DNA of 64,000 nucleotides, taken from contig JABELC010000004.1 of NCBI GenBank assembly GCA_028455995.1, positions 3,160,501 to 3,224,500 of the forward strand. Direction: 5' to 3'. Position 1 is the stretch's first letter, and each line of letters begins with the position of its first letter. This document shows, in pieces, positions 50,033-61,936 of the stretch. The notes below the pieces were generated by a model that worked only from the letters and a program-made list of their open reading frames with translations, made no database searches and was not told where the DNA came from. Source of the stretch: Scleromitrula shiraiana (lineage: Eukaryota; Ascomycota; Leotiomycetes; Helotiales; Sclerotiniaceae). The translations under genes and the position numbers were made by a program.

Positions 50033-51902
50033 CTAAACACGATCTTGAGCCTTGGAATCCATCTCATGGTGTTCTTCAAGTACAACCGGCTTCTCGGCAA
50101 GATTATCCGGTAGAGTACCCAATGCTCTCTCTCCGAACAAAAGATCGATATCTTCTAAACTGACTTGTTTGGTTTCTTTGAAGAAGAAGAATACAACGGG
50201 GAAAGTGATTACGGTATTCCATGCTATTTAAATTAATGTCAGCTTGGATTCGATTCTGAAAAAGTAGGGGACATAATGAATGACTTGAACATACCGGCAA
50301 ACAGAAAGTAAAACTTCCATGTCAAATGAGTCAAAGCTTGTGGAGAAAGTTGAGCCCAGAATGTAGCGACGAGCCAATTACCAATACCGGTTGCGAAAGC
50401 ATTTCCTCTAGCACGAATTTGCATAGGCATAACTTCTGACATGTAAACCCAAGAGATGGGACCCCACGAGACTGTTTTCCGGCGTATTAGTATTTTATAA
50501 GCTCAGAGTAAGGTGAACAACAAAAGAATAAGCTTACAGGAGAAGATCACTGTGACGCAGAAGATGAAAAATACACCACTAATGGAAAGGCCATGCTGAG
50601 GATTGTTTGAATCAATCTGACTGTTGGTGATGGATTGACAGATTAATGCAAGTGTGATACCAACGGTCCCCCATAGAAGTGGCTTACGACGTCCTACTTT
50701 GTCGATCATGAATGTGATGAATATTAAATCTTTACAAGTGTATTAGCAAACCATGTTTTGTTCGTGTGAAGAAAAACTTACTAGCTAATGGACCCATGCA
50801 GTTATAGACACCCGTAACGAGTAGGTTTCGGTTTCCAACAATTCCCAATGCATCGTACATCAAGGTCTGATAGTATCCAATAACGTCTAAAATTTCATTA
50901 GTAAATGCTTCTTGTCCACTGGTGTATATATGAATTACTGATTCCAGTGAATTGAGTAAAAGCTTGTACGGCAACCCCATGCATCAATCTAATTCTCCAT
51001 TGACGAACTTTAAACATGATTCTCCAACCAGGGACGGTAATAGCTTTCTCTGCCGCGATGGTAGTTTTAATTTCGTTGAATTCTATATCGATAAATTCGT
51101 CATTAGAGCCATTATAATGCAACTTTCTCAATATCCTCATAGCTTCTTCCTCTCGGTCCGTCTCCATGAGATGTCGAGGCGATTCGGGGAAGAACATGAT
51201 ACCCGCAGCGAGTAAAGCACAAGGAAGCATTTGAACACCGAGAGGAACACGCCATTGTACTTCACTGGTGTCAGGTACAGTGCTAGAACCGTATCCTACC
51301 CATGTTGAACTATCATCTAGAGTGTCAGTGGGTAATTCGACCACGCCATTTGGCAACAGAACAGGGTGAGAGAAATAACATACACGATAAAACCAACTCC
51401 AATCATCTGCTGACTCAAACCCACAATTAAACCACGAATTTTAGGATCCGCACATTCAGAATTGTATACTGGTACAGCCATACTAAGAAGACCAACAGCC
51501 CAACCAGTGAAGATTCGACCGACTAAAATCATGGCTAGATTTTGTGCCGAAGTTTGTAATATGGCTCCCACGAGACAAATCAATGCGCCAATGAGAATGG
51601 TGATTTTCCGACCATAACGATCCATGGTGAGACCGCCCTGGAGCGCTCCAAATACAGCTCCGCCATTGAAAGTTGAGTTAATGGCACCTATAATCGAGGA
51701 GTCTTTTGTAGTGTTGAAGAAATCGAGGAAGTTCTTAGAAGCAATCACATCGGTCATAACACCTGCATCGTATCCAAAAAGGAACGATCTTCAAATATAT
51801 CTATTAGAATCTGCGTTTTCACAATAAGATATGTAGAGAATTGGTGAACACTTGCCCAGTGGAGGCGAAGACCGCCAATGAGAGGTTAAAAAGCTTTCCC
51901 AT
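50033..51902 (-). CDS. MFS sugar transporter
   Basis: The predicted protein is 495 aa in seven exons: 51856..51902, 51384..51788, 50939..51309, 50782..50886, 50538..50729, 50295..50471 and 50033..50223. All phases close. It should carry hexoses or related sugars across the plasma membrane by proton symport. Motifs of the sugar-porter family are SFLFGYDAGVM in helix 1, MDRYGRKI after helix 2, FPESPRHLME after helix 6, QFTGINVIGYYQTLMY in helix 7, DKVGRRKPLLWG, GPISWVYMSEVMP..RARG in helix 10, and KETKQVSLEDIDLLFG at the C-terminal end. The family usually has about 500-550 aa with 12 spans, which fits. Intron 1 seems to be a GC-AG intron (GCAAGT donor). Substrate cannot be told from sequence; quinate or inositol carriers are related alternatives. 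An inverted-repeat element lies about 275 bp upstream. Confidence 0.92.
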
Positions 51903-52176
51903 TCTTCTGCCCTTTCGTCCTTTGGAACTAATCTTCCAAAATTTTCAAGAACAAAATTTGTTGAAAAGTAGGTACATTGTAAAGTGGCATGCATTGGCAG
52001 CTATATCTATATAATCAAGAAAATACAACCTTGTCATGCCATCAATGTACATATGCTCCAACGGGTTAAATATAACATCTGCGTCGGAACATGGATAAAA
52101 AACCCGTATAGTACTCACCAACACAACTGACAACCCATCATGATAGGGCAGGCCGAATGTGAACTTACGATGACAG

Positions 52177-52496
52177 GATCTATTCTGCCCAGTTCCGAGT
52201 CGCTAATCCGGCTGACTCATCAATTATAATATATCTTACAACTTGAAAGTAGTATTGATACTACTAGTAGTATTTAATAAATAAATATAGACTCGGAATA
52301 ATTATTATAGTTGAATCATTGACTCGGATCTTTTATTTAATTTTCAAGTTATAGTAATTTCTATGATTAAAAATATATAATTTATTATATATTTAATCAA
52401 TACTATTTATTTATTAGTAACTTGAAATATCAATACTTTGTAAAACATACTATAATTAATAAATTAGCCGAATTAGCAAACTGGGCAGAACAGATC
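52177..52496. mobile_element. MITE-like inverted-repeat element, 320 bp
   Basis: The ends GATCTATTCTGCCCAGTT (52177-52194) and its complement (52479-52496) match at 17 of 18 positions. The interior is AT-rich with additional inverted similarity (AGTATTGATA, AATAAATAAATA and CTTGAAA recur on both sides) and three copies of a GACTCGG/CCGAGTC motif. No frame. The host gene boundary is close: it sits in the region upstream of the sugar transporter. A target duplication is not clear because the tip GATC is itself palindromic. Confidence 0.7.
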
Positions 52497-54406
52497 TAGA
52501 TTCAAGATATAAGAGAACCTCATTGGTGGAAATTTACCCGACTGGTAAGCTGTCAATTTAGCCTAAACAACACCCCGCAATAGATCATAAAAAACTTAAT
52601 CTGGCAAATATCGCACGAACCGACTCCGTGGAGTAAGCATGCGGGGTTGGGGAATACATAGGTATGATTTCGGAAACCGGATCATCTCCTTCCTTGGATG
52701 TAAATAGGTTAATGCATTTGAATTTTATACTTTGTCACAGGTGACTTGTAGAACGACTGTACAATGGCCGGCTAATCCCATGAATGTTTGAATGGATATA
52801 CTTTTGACTCTTTGGAGTACGTTGAAAATAAAAGCATTGTTCTCATTCTTCGTGAAATTTGTGTGCAATATAAATAGCTTGCTTGGAACCCAAAATCGAC
52901 GAGATACTTACCAGGCAATCTTGTGACTCTCACTGCCCAGCGTTTTTACTACATACATTTGTTCACCTTATTAACAGTCTTTGCGGCCAATAGTCATAAC
53001 GTATTCTCGAGTGGACTATTTGCTCTTGCAAAATAGCTATATAATGGCTCCAAATCGAGCAACGTGGATGTAGGCAAACGCAGAGATCTGAATCGCATGT
53101 TAATGAAACAATTTTAAGCAGCGAATCCAGTATGTTCTAACATGTTCTGGTTATGAAATCCTCGAACATGCATGTTTGCATTCCCATCGAAAATCTCTTC
53201 CCTATGGATCTCGGCTCCCCCGATGATCAAAGCTAGTAGCAACAAACACAACGAATTGTCTTTCGTTCTCCACAAATTGTGGCGAAGGCAATTGACCAGA
53301 ACCATTGTGTTTCCTAATCAACAAAGTTTACTACAGCCCGTTTTATACAAAAACAATAACAATCGTGGGACTTCCATGAGAATTTTCCAGAAATCAAAAA
53401 CTTCAACCAAAACAAGACGAGGCCATGAACACTATGTTTCGCTGTAACTTGGAGTTTGGAGTCTTCAAGACTGAGAAAAAGCAACCTTCTCCACGAACAA
53501 CTAAAGAAAGTCCTGGGCAAATGATCGCACCTGCCAGCTGCAGTGCGACAAGCAATCCGAATCAACAGGCCATTGGGTGAAAGCTCAAAAATTATTGGTG
53601 GCCGCACCAAACTTTTGGAGTACCAAAATTACATCGTATCAATCAATTTCGGACGTATATCTGAAAAATTCATGGCATTGACAGAAAAGTACGAGTGCAT
53701 GAAGCGGCTTGGAATTGAGCATCTGTTTGCCTTGGAATATTTCGCCATGTTAAGAAGAGATAATATTTGTTATAAGAGTGGCAGCAAAAAGTGTATATAC
53801 AGTTTTGCGACAGTGGAGCAATATCAAGTTGTATGTTCATATTTGTTGAGTTGACAATCTGAGAAAGATTCAAAAACATTACATAAGCAGGTTCTTACAC
53901 AAACTACAAGATTTGTCCACAATCCTGTTGCCTCATCAATCCCACCATTAATGTATGCTATGATGGTACTCGATTTTATCGATAAATCATTCAATTAATC
54001 CACATTCTCGAGTTGGGAAGAATACACTGCTGGAAGTTTAGATTGCAACATATTTGTTTAACTGGTCGAGATAATGGCGCTGCGCGATTGGCACAGCAGT
54101 ATCTTTACTACATATTGCCCAATAAAGCTCAGAAATTCAATAATCACCTAGCTTTGATGAGTATTCTAGCACAAAGGAGACCCCTTAGCTTCAGTCAAAA
54201 TGTCCAAGAACAGCTTGAGCTTGGTTAAAACAAAAAAGGTACTAGTAAATCCCACAAAGAAATTTCATTGTTGATGTACTCTATTCATTGTATATGTCAA
54301 GTATTCAAGATCCCCGAGAAAGCATTGGTATTTCCATGGAAAGATTCAAGATACGTTTCTTCTCTTTGCCCAATTTCACTTTAGTAAACACAATTGTCTT
54401 TCCAAC
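52497..54406. other. Intergenic, no gene supported
   Basis: There are several overlapping frames of 60-100 codons around 53.1-53.9 kb on both strands, but none has a recognised domain or consistent splice extension. The last few hundred bases, with a pyrimidine-rich run before 54407, probably form the promoter of the kinase-like gene. Confidence 0.45.
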
Positions 54407-57222
54407 ATGCCGCCTAAGGCACAGCACAGCTCGCAGGATTCGGGGGGTTTTGATCGCGATTTAGCAGTAGGACGTTGGGACAAAATATCTCCAGAGGAAC
54501 AAAAGCTACGAGGAGATGCATGGCTAAGATCCGAACCTAAATGGTCCCAAGCAAGTCAAATGGGACCTGGATGGGTGGGAATAAAAGTCCTCGGCGAAGG
54601 TGGTTTTGGTATAGCAGGGCATTGGCAATACCAAGGTCCGGACCAAAACATGCCCATCAAAAATGTCGTTGTCAAGCAATCGGTTGGTTATAGTGACCTT
54701 TACAGGGAGCTAAAGGTGTACTCTTTAATGAAAGGTTCCTCCCGCCATTTAGTGAGAATGTATCGGAGGTTGTATGCAGATCAAGGACGTGGCACATTGA
54801 AAGGTGATAGGAAAGGCCGTGTTGAAAGATTGTATTTGGAGTATTGCCCTAATGGGGATCTTCATCAATTGAAGAGGCGCCTTTACGACTCGTAAGTGGA
54901 GCGGCCCCACTAAAATCATATACATATTGATCCTCGATATAGAGGGCAAGGACTCGGTGAGATCGAAATGTGGGAGATTTTCCATTGTATGGCTCGTGCT
55001 ATATATGCCATGGACCATGGACACGAAGAGATTGATCAGCCACGTTGGGAGAGAGATGAGATGGTTCACTTTGACGTCAAAGACAACAATGGTAAGAATA
55101 AATTTGGTCTTTGGATCAAACCCACTAACTATGTTTAGTTTTTTGTGGTTACCCCTCTAGAGATGCCGAGCATCGGGGTCAATTTGTATACAAGGCATGT
55201 TGCTGGCTCCATTCTAGTATTGACCATGATCTAATTATCGTTCGTAGCTTGGCGATTTTGGACTTACTGAAGAGGTCCCTGTTGAACAGTTTGAAGATCT
55301 CTACGCCAGGCTGCAAAGCTCAGGTACAGAGCATTATAAACTACCCGTTAGTTAATGATATCTTTGAAATTATTCGCACGAGTGTTACTGAAATATACTA
55401 GGAGCAATTGCGACATCGTGGAAACTGTTTACAAAGACCATGGATGGATCCGGTACATATACTCTTCTTCATCATTGAATTCCTGTAGTAATAGTCGATG
55501 ACTAATAGAGTATTGTAGGGGTATAGCTCTCAACGCCGGCCTCGGGAAGGCAACATACTTGACAGTATCCATTTCGGAACGCATTCGAATGTCTGGCACA
55601 TCGGCCTTCTGATGCATTGCATGATGTGGGCTTGTCACCATTACAATGGACCGGAATGGGAGCTGGTTAACAGGCATACCGTGAGATTACATAAATACAA
55701 GGATAATATCCGTCTCATTAGAGGGGGTTGGAGTTTAGCCAACCTTCAAGAGGAGGAGCGTGAAGCGGATGATGAGCGACGTAAGATACCAGAAGCTCGA
55801 GGGGGAATGTCCGCAGACGAAAGATTGGACTTTGTATTTTCCCACAGGTTGATTGATCTTCTGCATGAGTGTCTGCTTATTCAACCTGCTTCACGACCAA
55901 GCGTCGAACATGTTCTCAGAGTAACAGGTAAAGGGTTGGCAAGTTGTAGATTGACATGGCCAATGTTTTCCAAACAACCTCCTCCCTATTATCCCGAGCC
56001 ACCCCCGGTTCCTGCAGCTCAGCTTGGGGAAAGATGGAATGACCCTCCCAGATGGTCCACCTACGGAGATCGTCCTCCCGAGGGACGGGAGATTCCAGAA
56101 GAAATCATCTCGCATAAGCTTAACCTTCAAGATCTAGTTTTCTGGAATGACAGGCAGAGACGAGAGGATGAAGTTCGTGAATGGGCACGCACAGCGGTTG
56201 TGAAATTGATGCCTGATGGTGAACCAGACCGACGCATCGAAAATGTGATACGGGAGAACGCCGCAGCCCTACAAATAGCAACTGCTGGAATAGCAAGATA
56301 CAGGGGACAGTCGGATCGCCCAAGGATACAAATAGCGATTCCGAGCTGGAGGGCGCCTTATCCAGATCAACAGATTCCTCCATCCCCACCTGGAGCACCT
56401 CCACCTATACCCGCAATTGGAGTTCAGCCTCCCACACCGGCTCAACCACCCCTTGGAGTCCAAGGAGGTCCGTGGAGACCACCTAGTGCTGCTCCTGCCG
56501 TGCCACAACCACCAGCAGATGTAGCCGGAGCAGATCCACCCCCAGCAGTGATAGATGATAACGATATACCCCCCCTTCGCATCGGAGCCGACCCCCTCAG
56601 ACCACGAGTTCAGCCCCAACGCCCTCGAACCCGCGTTGAGCCCCCTAGAGTGAACCCACTCGGAGGAACTCTCGGAACCATAGCAGAAGCTGTTGAATCT
56701 CCTCCAGCTCCTGCACAGCATCCTAGCCCTCTTGGAAGTCACCCTCTTCGTCCACCCCCTCCACCTTCTCCAGCTCGTCAACCGCCCGCTCTTCCACCCC
56801 CTCCAGCCCCTGCAGCACCTCGAGTCCCCTCCCGAACGGATTCTGCCACACCCCAAGGAATGCACTGGCCCGATTTCCCAGTCGGTCTCCAAGAAGAAGG
56901 GCCCGACACCGATCTCATCGAAGCAATACACCCCGTGATGCAAGTCAACATTCTCGTCGCGCTAATCTTCGAAAACCGGGATCCGGATATCCCGCGACGG
57001 TTCAGAGGAACCATCTATATACCCAGGATCAAGGAATCGGATTCGGTGTTGTATTTGAAGCAGAGACTTGAGGATGCGGGGGCGGGGATACCGGCCCATT
57101 TGATGCAGATAGTGGGGTACGATATGCATGGGGAGGAGAGGTCTTTTGAGGATCATGAGTATTGGTCTGTTATGGATCCGTATGAAAATCAGTTTGTGAT
57201 TACTACTAGAGGGGGGAGTTGA
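54407..57222 (+). CDS. Kinase-like protein with Pro-rich linker
   Basis: The predicted protein is 847 aa in six exons (54407..54891, 54943..55091, 55139..55194, 55248..55346, 55402..55452, 55519..57222); introns of 51-66 nt keep phase. The N-terminal half is a divergent protein kinase: GEGGFGIAGHW (glycine loop), NVVVKQS (Lys), LYLEYCPNGDL (hinge), MVHFDVKDNNV (catalytic loop), KLGDFGLTEE (DFG) and a helix-F-like HSNVWHIGLLMHCMM. The catalytic loop has HFD in place of HRD, so it is a non-RD kinase; Lys, Asp and Asn are all present and activity is possible. Residues about 480-740 are a Pro-rich, disordered linker. The last 95 residues form a compact domain with a ubiquitin-like look (VLYLKQRLEDAGAGIPAHLMQIVGY). 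The activation segment (exons 4 and 5) is the least certain part of the model. Fungi have many such orphan kinases; the substrate is unknown. Confidence 0.8.
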
Positions 57223-58777
57223 GTGTTTGTACGGCATGAGTTTTTAAGCCATAAAATTAGTTATACATGGAATGAAAGATAGTGTTAGGTGTTTGTACTG
57301 TATAGTATCTTTTTCTATTTCCTTGTATCTGGTGCATAAAGTTCGAGGATTAATAATCACGAATAAATCAAGAAACTCGTAACAAGAACAACAAACTTAT
57401 AATCTTCGTCCTACTGTTCTAAAATCCAACGATAGAATAAAAACAAAAAGCAAGCCAATGAGTAATGAATACAAATAACCAAATATCAGCAAGCCAGCCA
57501 GCCCAACCATCACTCACCACTCATCCCGATCCCAAAAAGCAAGAAAGCGTGACAAATCCGTACCTCAATCTCCCAAAAGAAAACACCAACATCCCAAATC
57601 CATCAAACCGCATACACACAAACGAGACCAATAACCCCCACATCAGATCGCCGACTTCGGCCATGAAGAAGATCCAACCCCCCGGACAACGGGATTGATA
57701 CTTGCGTTTTCTTGGATGCGGGCGTGGACGGATGAGGTTGGGGGTGCATGGTCCCGTGATCTGGGGTCGTACCGGTAGGATTTGGGGGGGGATGTCGGTA
57801 GATGTATTTTGAGCCGGAGGGTTGGGATGGGGAGTGAGGTGATAGTGATTTTTGGGATTTTGTGTAGATGGGTTTAATGTGTGAATGGGTATGGGATATT
57901 GGGTCAATGTGACGTTGAGACATGTGTGGGTATATTCTAACGAGGAATTTGGAGTCGTTGCTTTTTCGAATGTATGTATCTTAAAAGTTGAGAACATCGA
58001 TAGGAAAGTGAATCAGATTTGCACAGAATGGCATTATGATGCATGATAATGACAGCGCGGGATGAGATGAGAAAGAGCGCACTCGCACTCAAGCTTGCAA
58101 ATCAATAAGCTGCCACATTCACGCATGCTGAAGTGATATCAATTTAGATAGAACAAAGACTGTAACCTCGTCGGACGATATCCTTGTACTCATCTAATAT
58201 AGCATTTTCGTTTTTCTTGCTGGGGTCTTCGGTCAACCTTTTGAGCGATGACATGCGCCAGGTTATCTAAACTCGAACTGAGGTATTGCTTCGCTGGCGG
58301 TTGAATGTCGCTGGAAAATACAAAACCTAGCTATCGTCAACGTGTTGGCAGGATTGTTTTTCAGATGAGTGGTTGGAAGCACAACATTCATGCAAATAGC
58401 CTTCGTCGTAAATACTTGCAAAACCTGCTAGGTTACACGATGACCACCATGATCCATGTCTATTCTGCCGTCTTACATGTTGGATCGACTAATCATAGAT
58501 CGAATTGATAACTCGAGTCATGAGTTAAATGCATTGTCATATATTTGAAGTTGGAACCGTATCTTTGCGGATTCCGAAGTCTTAACACAATATGTGAGGT
58601 CTTCGGCTATTGAGATTGTCTCCACCTTGGTGCCGTTCATATGCTATGCCAGGTATAATAACGGCGAGATGTGGCTACATTAAAACACGCCTGGCCCCAG
58701 CATCCCGATTTCAAGATCGATCGGTCATATGATGTGCCCCTGATAGGAACATTGCGACTCAAGATAGAGATGCATCT
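57223..58777. other. Intergenic
   Basis: A 158-codon minus-strand frame at 57521-57997 has biased Pro/Thr/His composition and no domain; I consider it spurious. Otherwise unremarkable, with no repeat or RNA gene seen. Confidence 0.4.
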
Positions 58778-59032
58778 CTAGGTGTTCCTGGAACATTGCG
58801 GGTCTGACAGCAAGTTGATTTTAACGGATTCAACGTCCATTGGGGCTTCGATGAAACAGATACAGATAAGTGATAAGTGATAAGACCTCGTGTACTTCAC
58901 GATGTGAAGGATCACTAGATATGAGAGACATGAAAAGTGATAAAAAATGAAAACATACTCTGCCATTTGATCAGATACACATGTAAGACTCAATAGAATG
59001 AAAACCCATTTCTTGGGACAGTGACCAGTCAT
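58778..59032 (-). CDS. Doubtful small secreted-type protein
   Basis: A 84-aa frame begins with a plausible signal peptide (MTGHCPKKWVFILLSLTCVSDQMA). A GTATGT donor follows directly, and an in-phase acceptor (ACGAG) about 70 nt later would leave a very short product ending MDVESVKINLLSDPQCSRNT. Read straight through, the frame is also open. No domain is recognised. It may be a real short secreted gene, part of a decayed longer gene, or chance. Confidence 0.25.
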   Translation of the reverse strand: MTGHCPKKWVFILLSLTCVSDQMAEYVFIFYHFSCLSYLVILHIVKYTRSYHLSLICICFIEAPMDVESVKINLLSDPQCSRNT

Positions 59033-59053
59033 TCCTAGGCTAATGTTCTAGGC

Positions 59054-59960
59054 TCAATAGAGTAGGTCTAGTTGAGCGGGGTAACCTAATGTTACACATT
59101 CATTAGCATCTTCGGCAACGTACAGTACAGAATAAGCTTTTGTCTTGGACTTGCCCGTAAGCCGTAAGATCCACGAACCCGGCGAAAGGTAGGTATCAAT
59201 TGACCAATAGACAGAATAGCCAATAGTAGATTGACTGCCATAACTAAGACCTTTCAAAACAAAGATCGGGTATTCTATCCAGACTAGTGATACCTCATCG
59301 GATGCAAAATTGATTTGTAAGCTATAGGAGATATTCTGCAATCAAAAAACATACGTTTCAGTTGTGTAAAGCTGCTTCGAACGATGTAGAGGTGATAATG
59401 ATGCTTGTTTGCCTAGAGCGATAATCCAATGATTTAATAAACAACTCGTTCGGGAATTATGCATGAATGACATCGACTGATACCTGCTTCATGAAATAAA
59501 AACCACTCACCAAAGAATATGTTTACTTACACCAACTCCTTTATTCTTCAAGCTAATAAGGTAAAGTGTCAATTAGACAATTAATGCAAATGTATCTGTC
59601 AACATGACGAGCCTCGCAATTTTGAGAGTTGGGAAAAGAAACTTCATGAAATACGTGCTTACTAGGCAGGCCGGATAAATTTGTTGAGTACGAAAAGGAG
59701 TACAAAAATGCGTATTTTGAAGGCTCCACACGTGCATTATGTTTTGACCGAACAAGACGTACCGCACTCGTACTGCATACGAGCGACAAACAGGTCGGTA
59801 GATGTTGTGATTGCCTTTCATCAGTCAATTGAGTTTTAACTGTTGTTGGCAGAATACCGTATATTTCATGCAACCAAGCTTCTTCTCGAACTTGAATGAT
59901 GATGGCCTGATTATTCCCTGCCTCAACAATCGGATATAGTTGTGATCCATCAATTTGTCA
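59054..59960 (-). pseudogene. Possible decayed coding remnants
   Basis: Two minus-strand frames have protein-like composition. One at 59553-59930 reads through LYPIVEAGNNQAIIIQVREE, AWLHEIYGILPTTVKTQL and SAVRLVRSKHNARVEPSKYA; it runs in from further upstream until a TGA stop near 59955 and lacks an early ATG. The other is at 59054-59341 (NFASDEVSLVWIEYPIFVL, SPGSWILRLTGKSK). They are separated by about 200 bp of non-coding-looking sequence. I recognise neither family. They may be exons of a broken gene. Confidence 0.3.
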
Positions 59961-61936
59961 ATCACCTAATGATTTGGGAAAAGACCCATGGCTGGGGTCA
60001 TTGGTAGCCAGGCTATAGCGGACATGGTCCAAATGAATAAAGGCAACGAATGAGTATCTTCAGATGCTGTCGTACTGATATAGTTGTAATAAAAAGAGGA
60101 CATTAGATCGACGTTTAAATTAACTATTCTGCTAGGTTATGACCTTGGCCGAAAATATCTTTAACGAATGATCTAAATCCACGATAACTCAAAAAGAGAG
60201 GAGATAGCAGAGAAGCAATCATATCAAGGTATGCCCTGAATTACTTCTCAAGGATTTCCCGAAAACATGATATTGAGCCAATGATGGATGTCACATTTTC
60301 TTTGTGAAACGTGGTACTCGAGGTCTCCGATACGGGAACAAAACTGCAGTATTCTTGCAGAAGGCTGGCGCGGGAGGGAAGGGATGACAGGAAAATGTGA
60401 TTGTTTTTTCCTCTCACACACCCGCGCTTGCCTTTCCAATGAAAGACCGAGGGAGGAGGGAGGGACAACCACAGAATGGCTCGTCAGTTCTGGGTAATGG
60501 CTTCCGTGCACGACCTTACGCAACAGATAGAGTGATATTACTATGGCGGAGATGAAAGAGATGTAGAGGGGTGTGAAGAAGTATAGGTAACATTCAAAAC
60601 ATGATAGATGGGTAGAAATGGTAGCGGTTGAATGAGCAATAATCAAGGATTATACCTAGAAATCATGCCTAGGTAAAATATATATATATATGGGTGTATC
60701 CAGGTGTGTACCGTATTCTGTCAACTGCTCTTGTCATTCCTCAATTCTTTTAATATATGAGAGTTGATTTCTTTTCTTTTTTCTTTTCATATATATCAAT
60801 TCACGGTTGGTAGATGAATGATTGATATCGATAGTAGTAGATAGCAGATAGTAGATACTGTACTGTAGTTCAAAAATTGTGGAGTGTAGTAGCAGCAGTG
60901 GACAGTGGAGTTGTTATCATGGTCTTCCATACTGTATGCATCTGTAGCATGGTGGTTGTAGCATGGTGGTGAGCTATCGGTGATGTGCAAGGTGTGCGAG
61001 GTGTGCGAGGTGTAGAAATACTTAAAGTGTGATCCACAAATCTATATTATAGTCGCTCTTTTGGCTGTAGTGCACGGATAGAAATAGCGGGAACTAGAAA
61101 TTAGTGTCACTCTCCCCAAATTCATCCCGGAGAGCTGGCCATCAATTGTAAGCCTCAAGCTTCAATGCTCCCCCCCTTCACCCCTTCAAGCCCTGTACAG
61201 TACAGGTACATATTAAAAAAATCAATTTAAAAAAACAACCCTTGGAAAGCCAAATCATTAACTTCAAAAACATCCACATGCGCAAGATGAGGAAACACGG
61301 AGAATATGCTAAAATAATGTCAAACTAATTTGAACTCCCCCCCAGTCCAGTTAAACCACCTTAATTCCAAGACAACCTCTAATAAGACGAACCAGCACCA
61401 ACCAAGCATCCTAATCATTATGCAAAGGGTTGCACTCGCAATACTCTTCACCCGGTTCTTGGGTTTTCAGAATTATTAGAATTGTCTATCCTTGCCATGT
61501 TCTACATTAGTTCGTCTCGTTCCGGCTCGTCCTCCATAGACATCTTCTATATCTCCCCACAAAGCTCCCACGATCATCAGTGAAGGACTTTCTTCCACTT
61601 CCTCTTAACCGTCAATCGAAGTTACACAGTCAAGCTTAACTCTAGCACACATTCATGCACCCGCAGTCCGACTTCGAACTCTCAAACAAATACCTCATTC
61701 TCCGCCCTCCCCGGCGACTCCTTTACACGAATGCCCTCGCACTTGAGCAGTTACTGAAGTTATCTCTTTTCGGAATTAGGGAAGTTAATGTTACTTGAAG
61801 GTAATTATTCATCCAATTTTCTCCTCGACCACTGCAGCTCTAATGTTCCGATACTTAGCTTATGCAAATACCTTTACCATTATCCAGTTGCACGACGGTC
61901 TACAAAATCACAATTTATTTCACAATCCCGTATAAT
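59961..61936. other. Intergenic, upstream of velvet gene
   Basis: No gene is supported. It has TA-repeats near 60679-60690, TAGTAG/TAGATA repeats around 60828-60870 and a GTGTGCGAGGT tandem near 60988-61014. The part from about 61.4 kb is pyrimidine-rich and probably contains the promoter and a long 5' leader of the velvet gene. Confidence 0.45.

Noticed and set aside
51945..52133. An upstream ATG with GTGAGT donor as first exon of the transporter
   Set aside because: The ATG at 51902 followed by a GC-AG intron gives the expected transporter N-terminus; the upstream exon has no matching acceptor.
55321..55401. GTACAG donor after LQSS in the kinase gene
   Set aside because: It leaves the next exon out of phase, whereas GTTAGT at 55347 gives a consistent frame through all later exons.
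57521..57997. A 158-codon minus-strand frame
   Set aside because: Biased composition, no domain, no plausible gene context.
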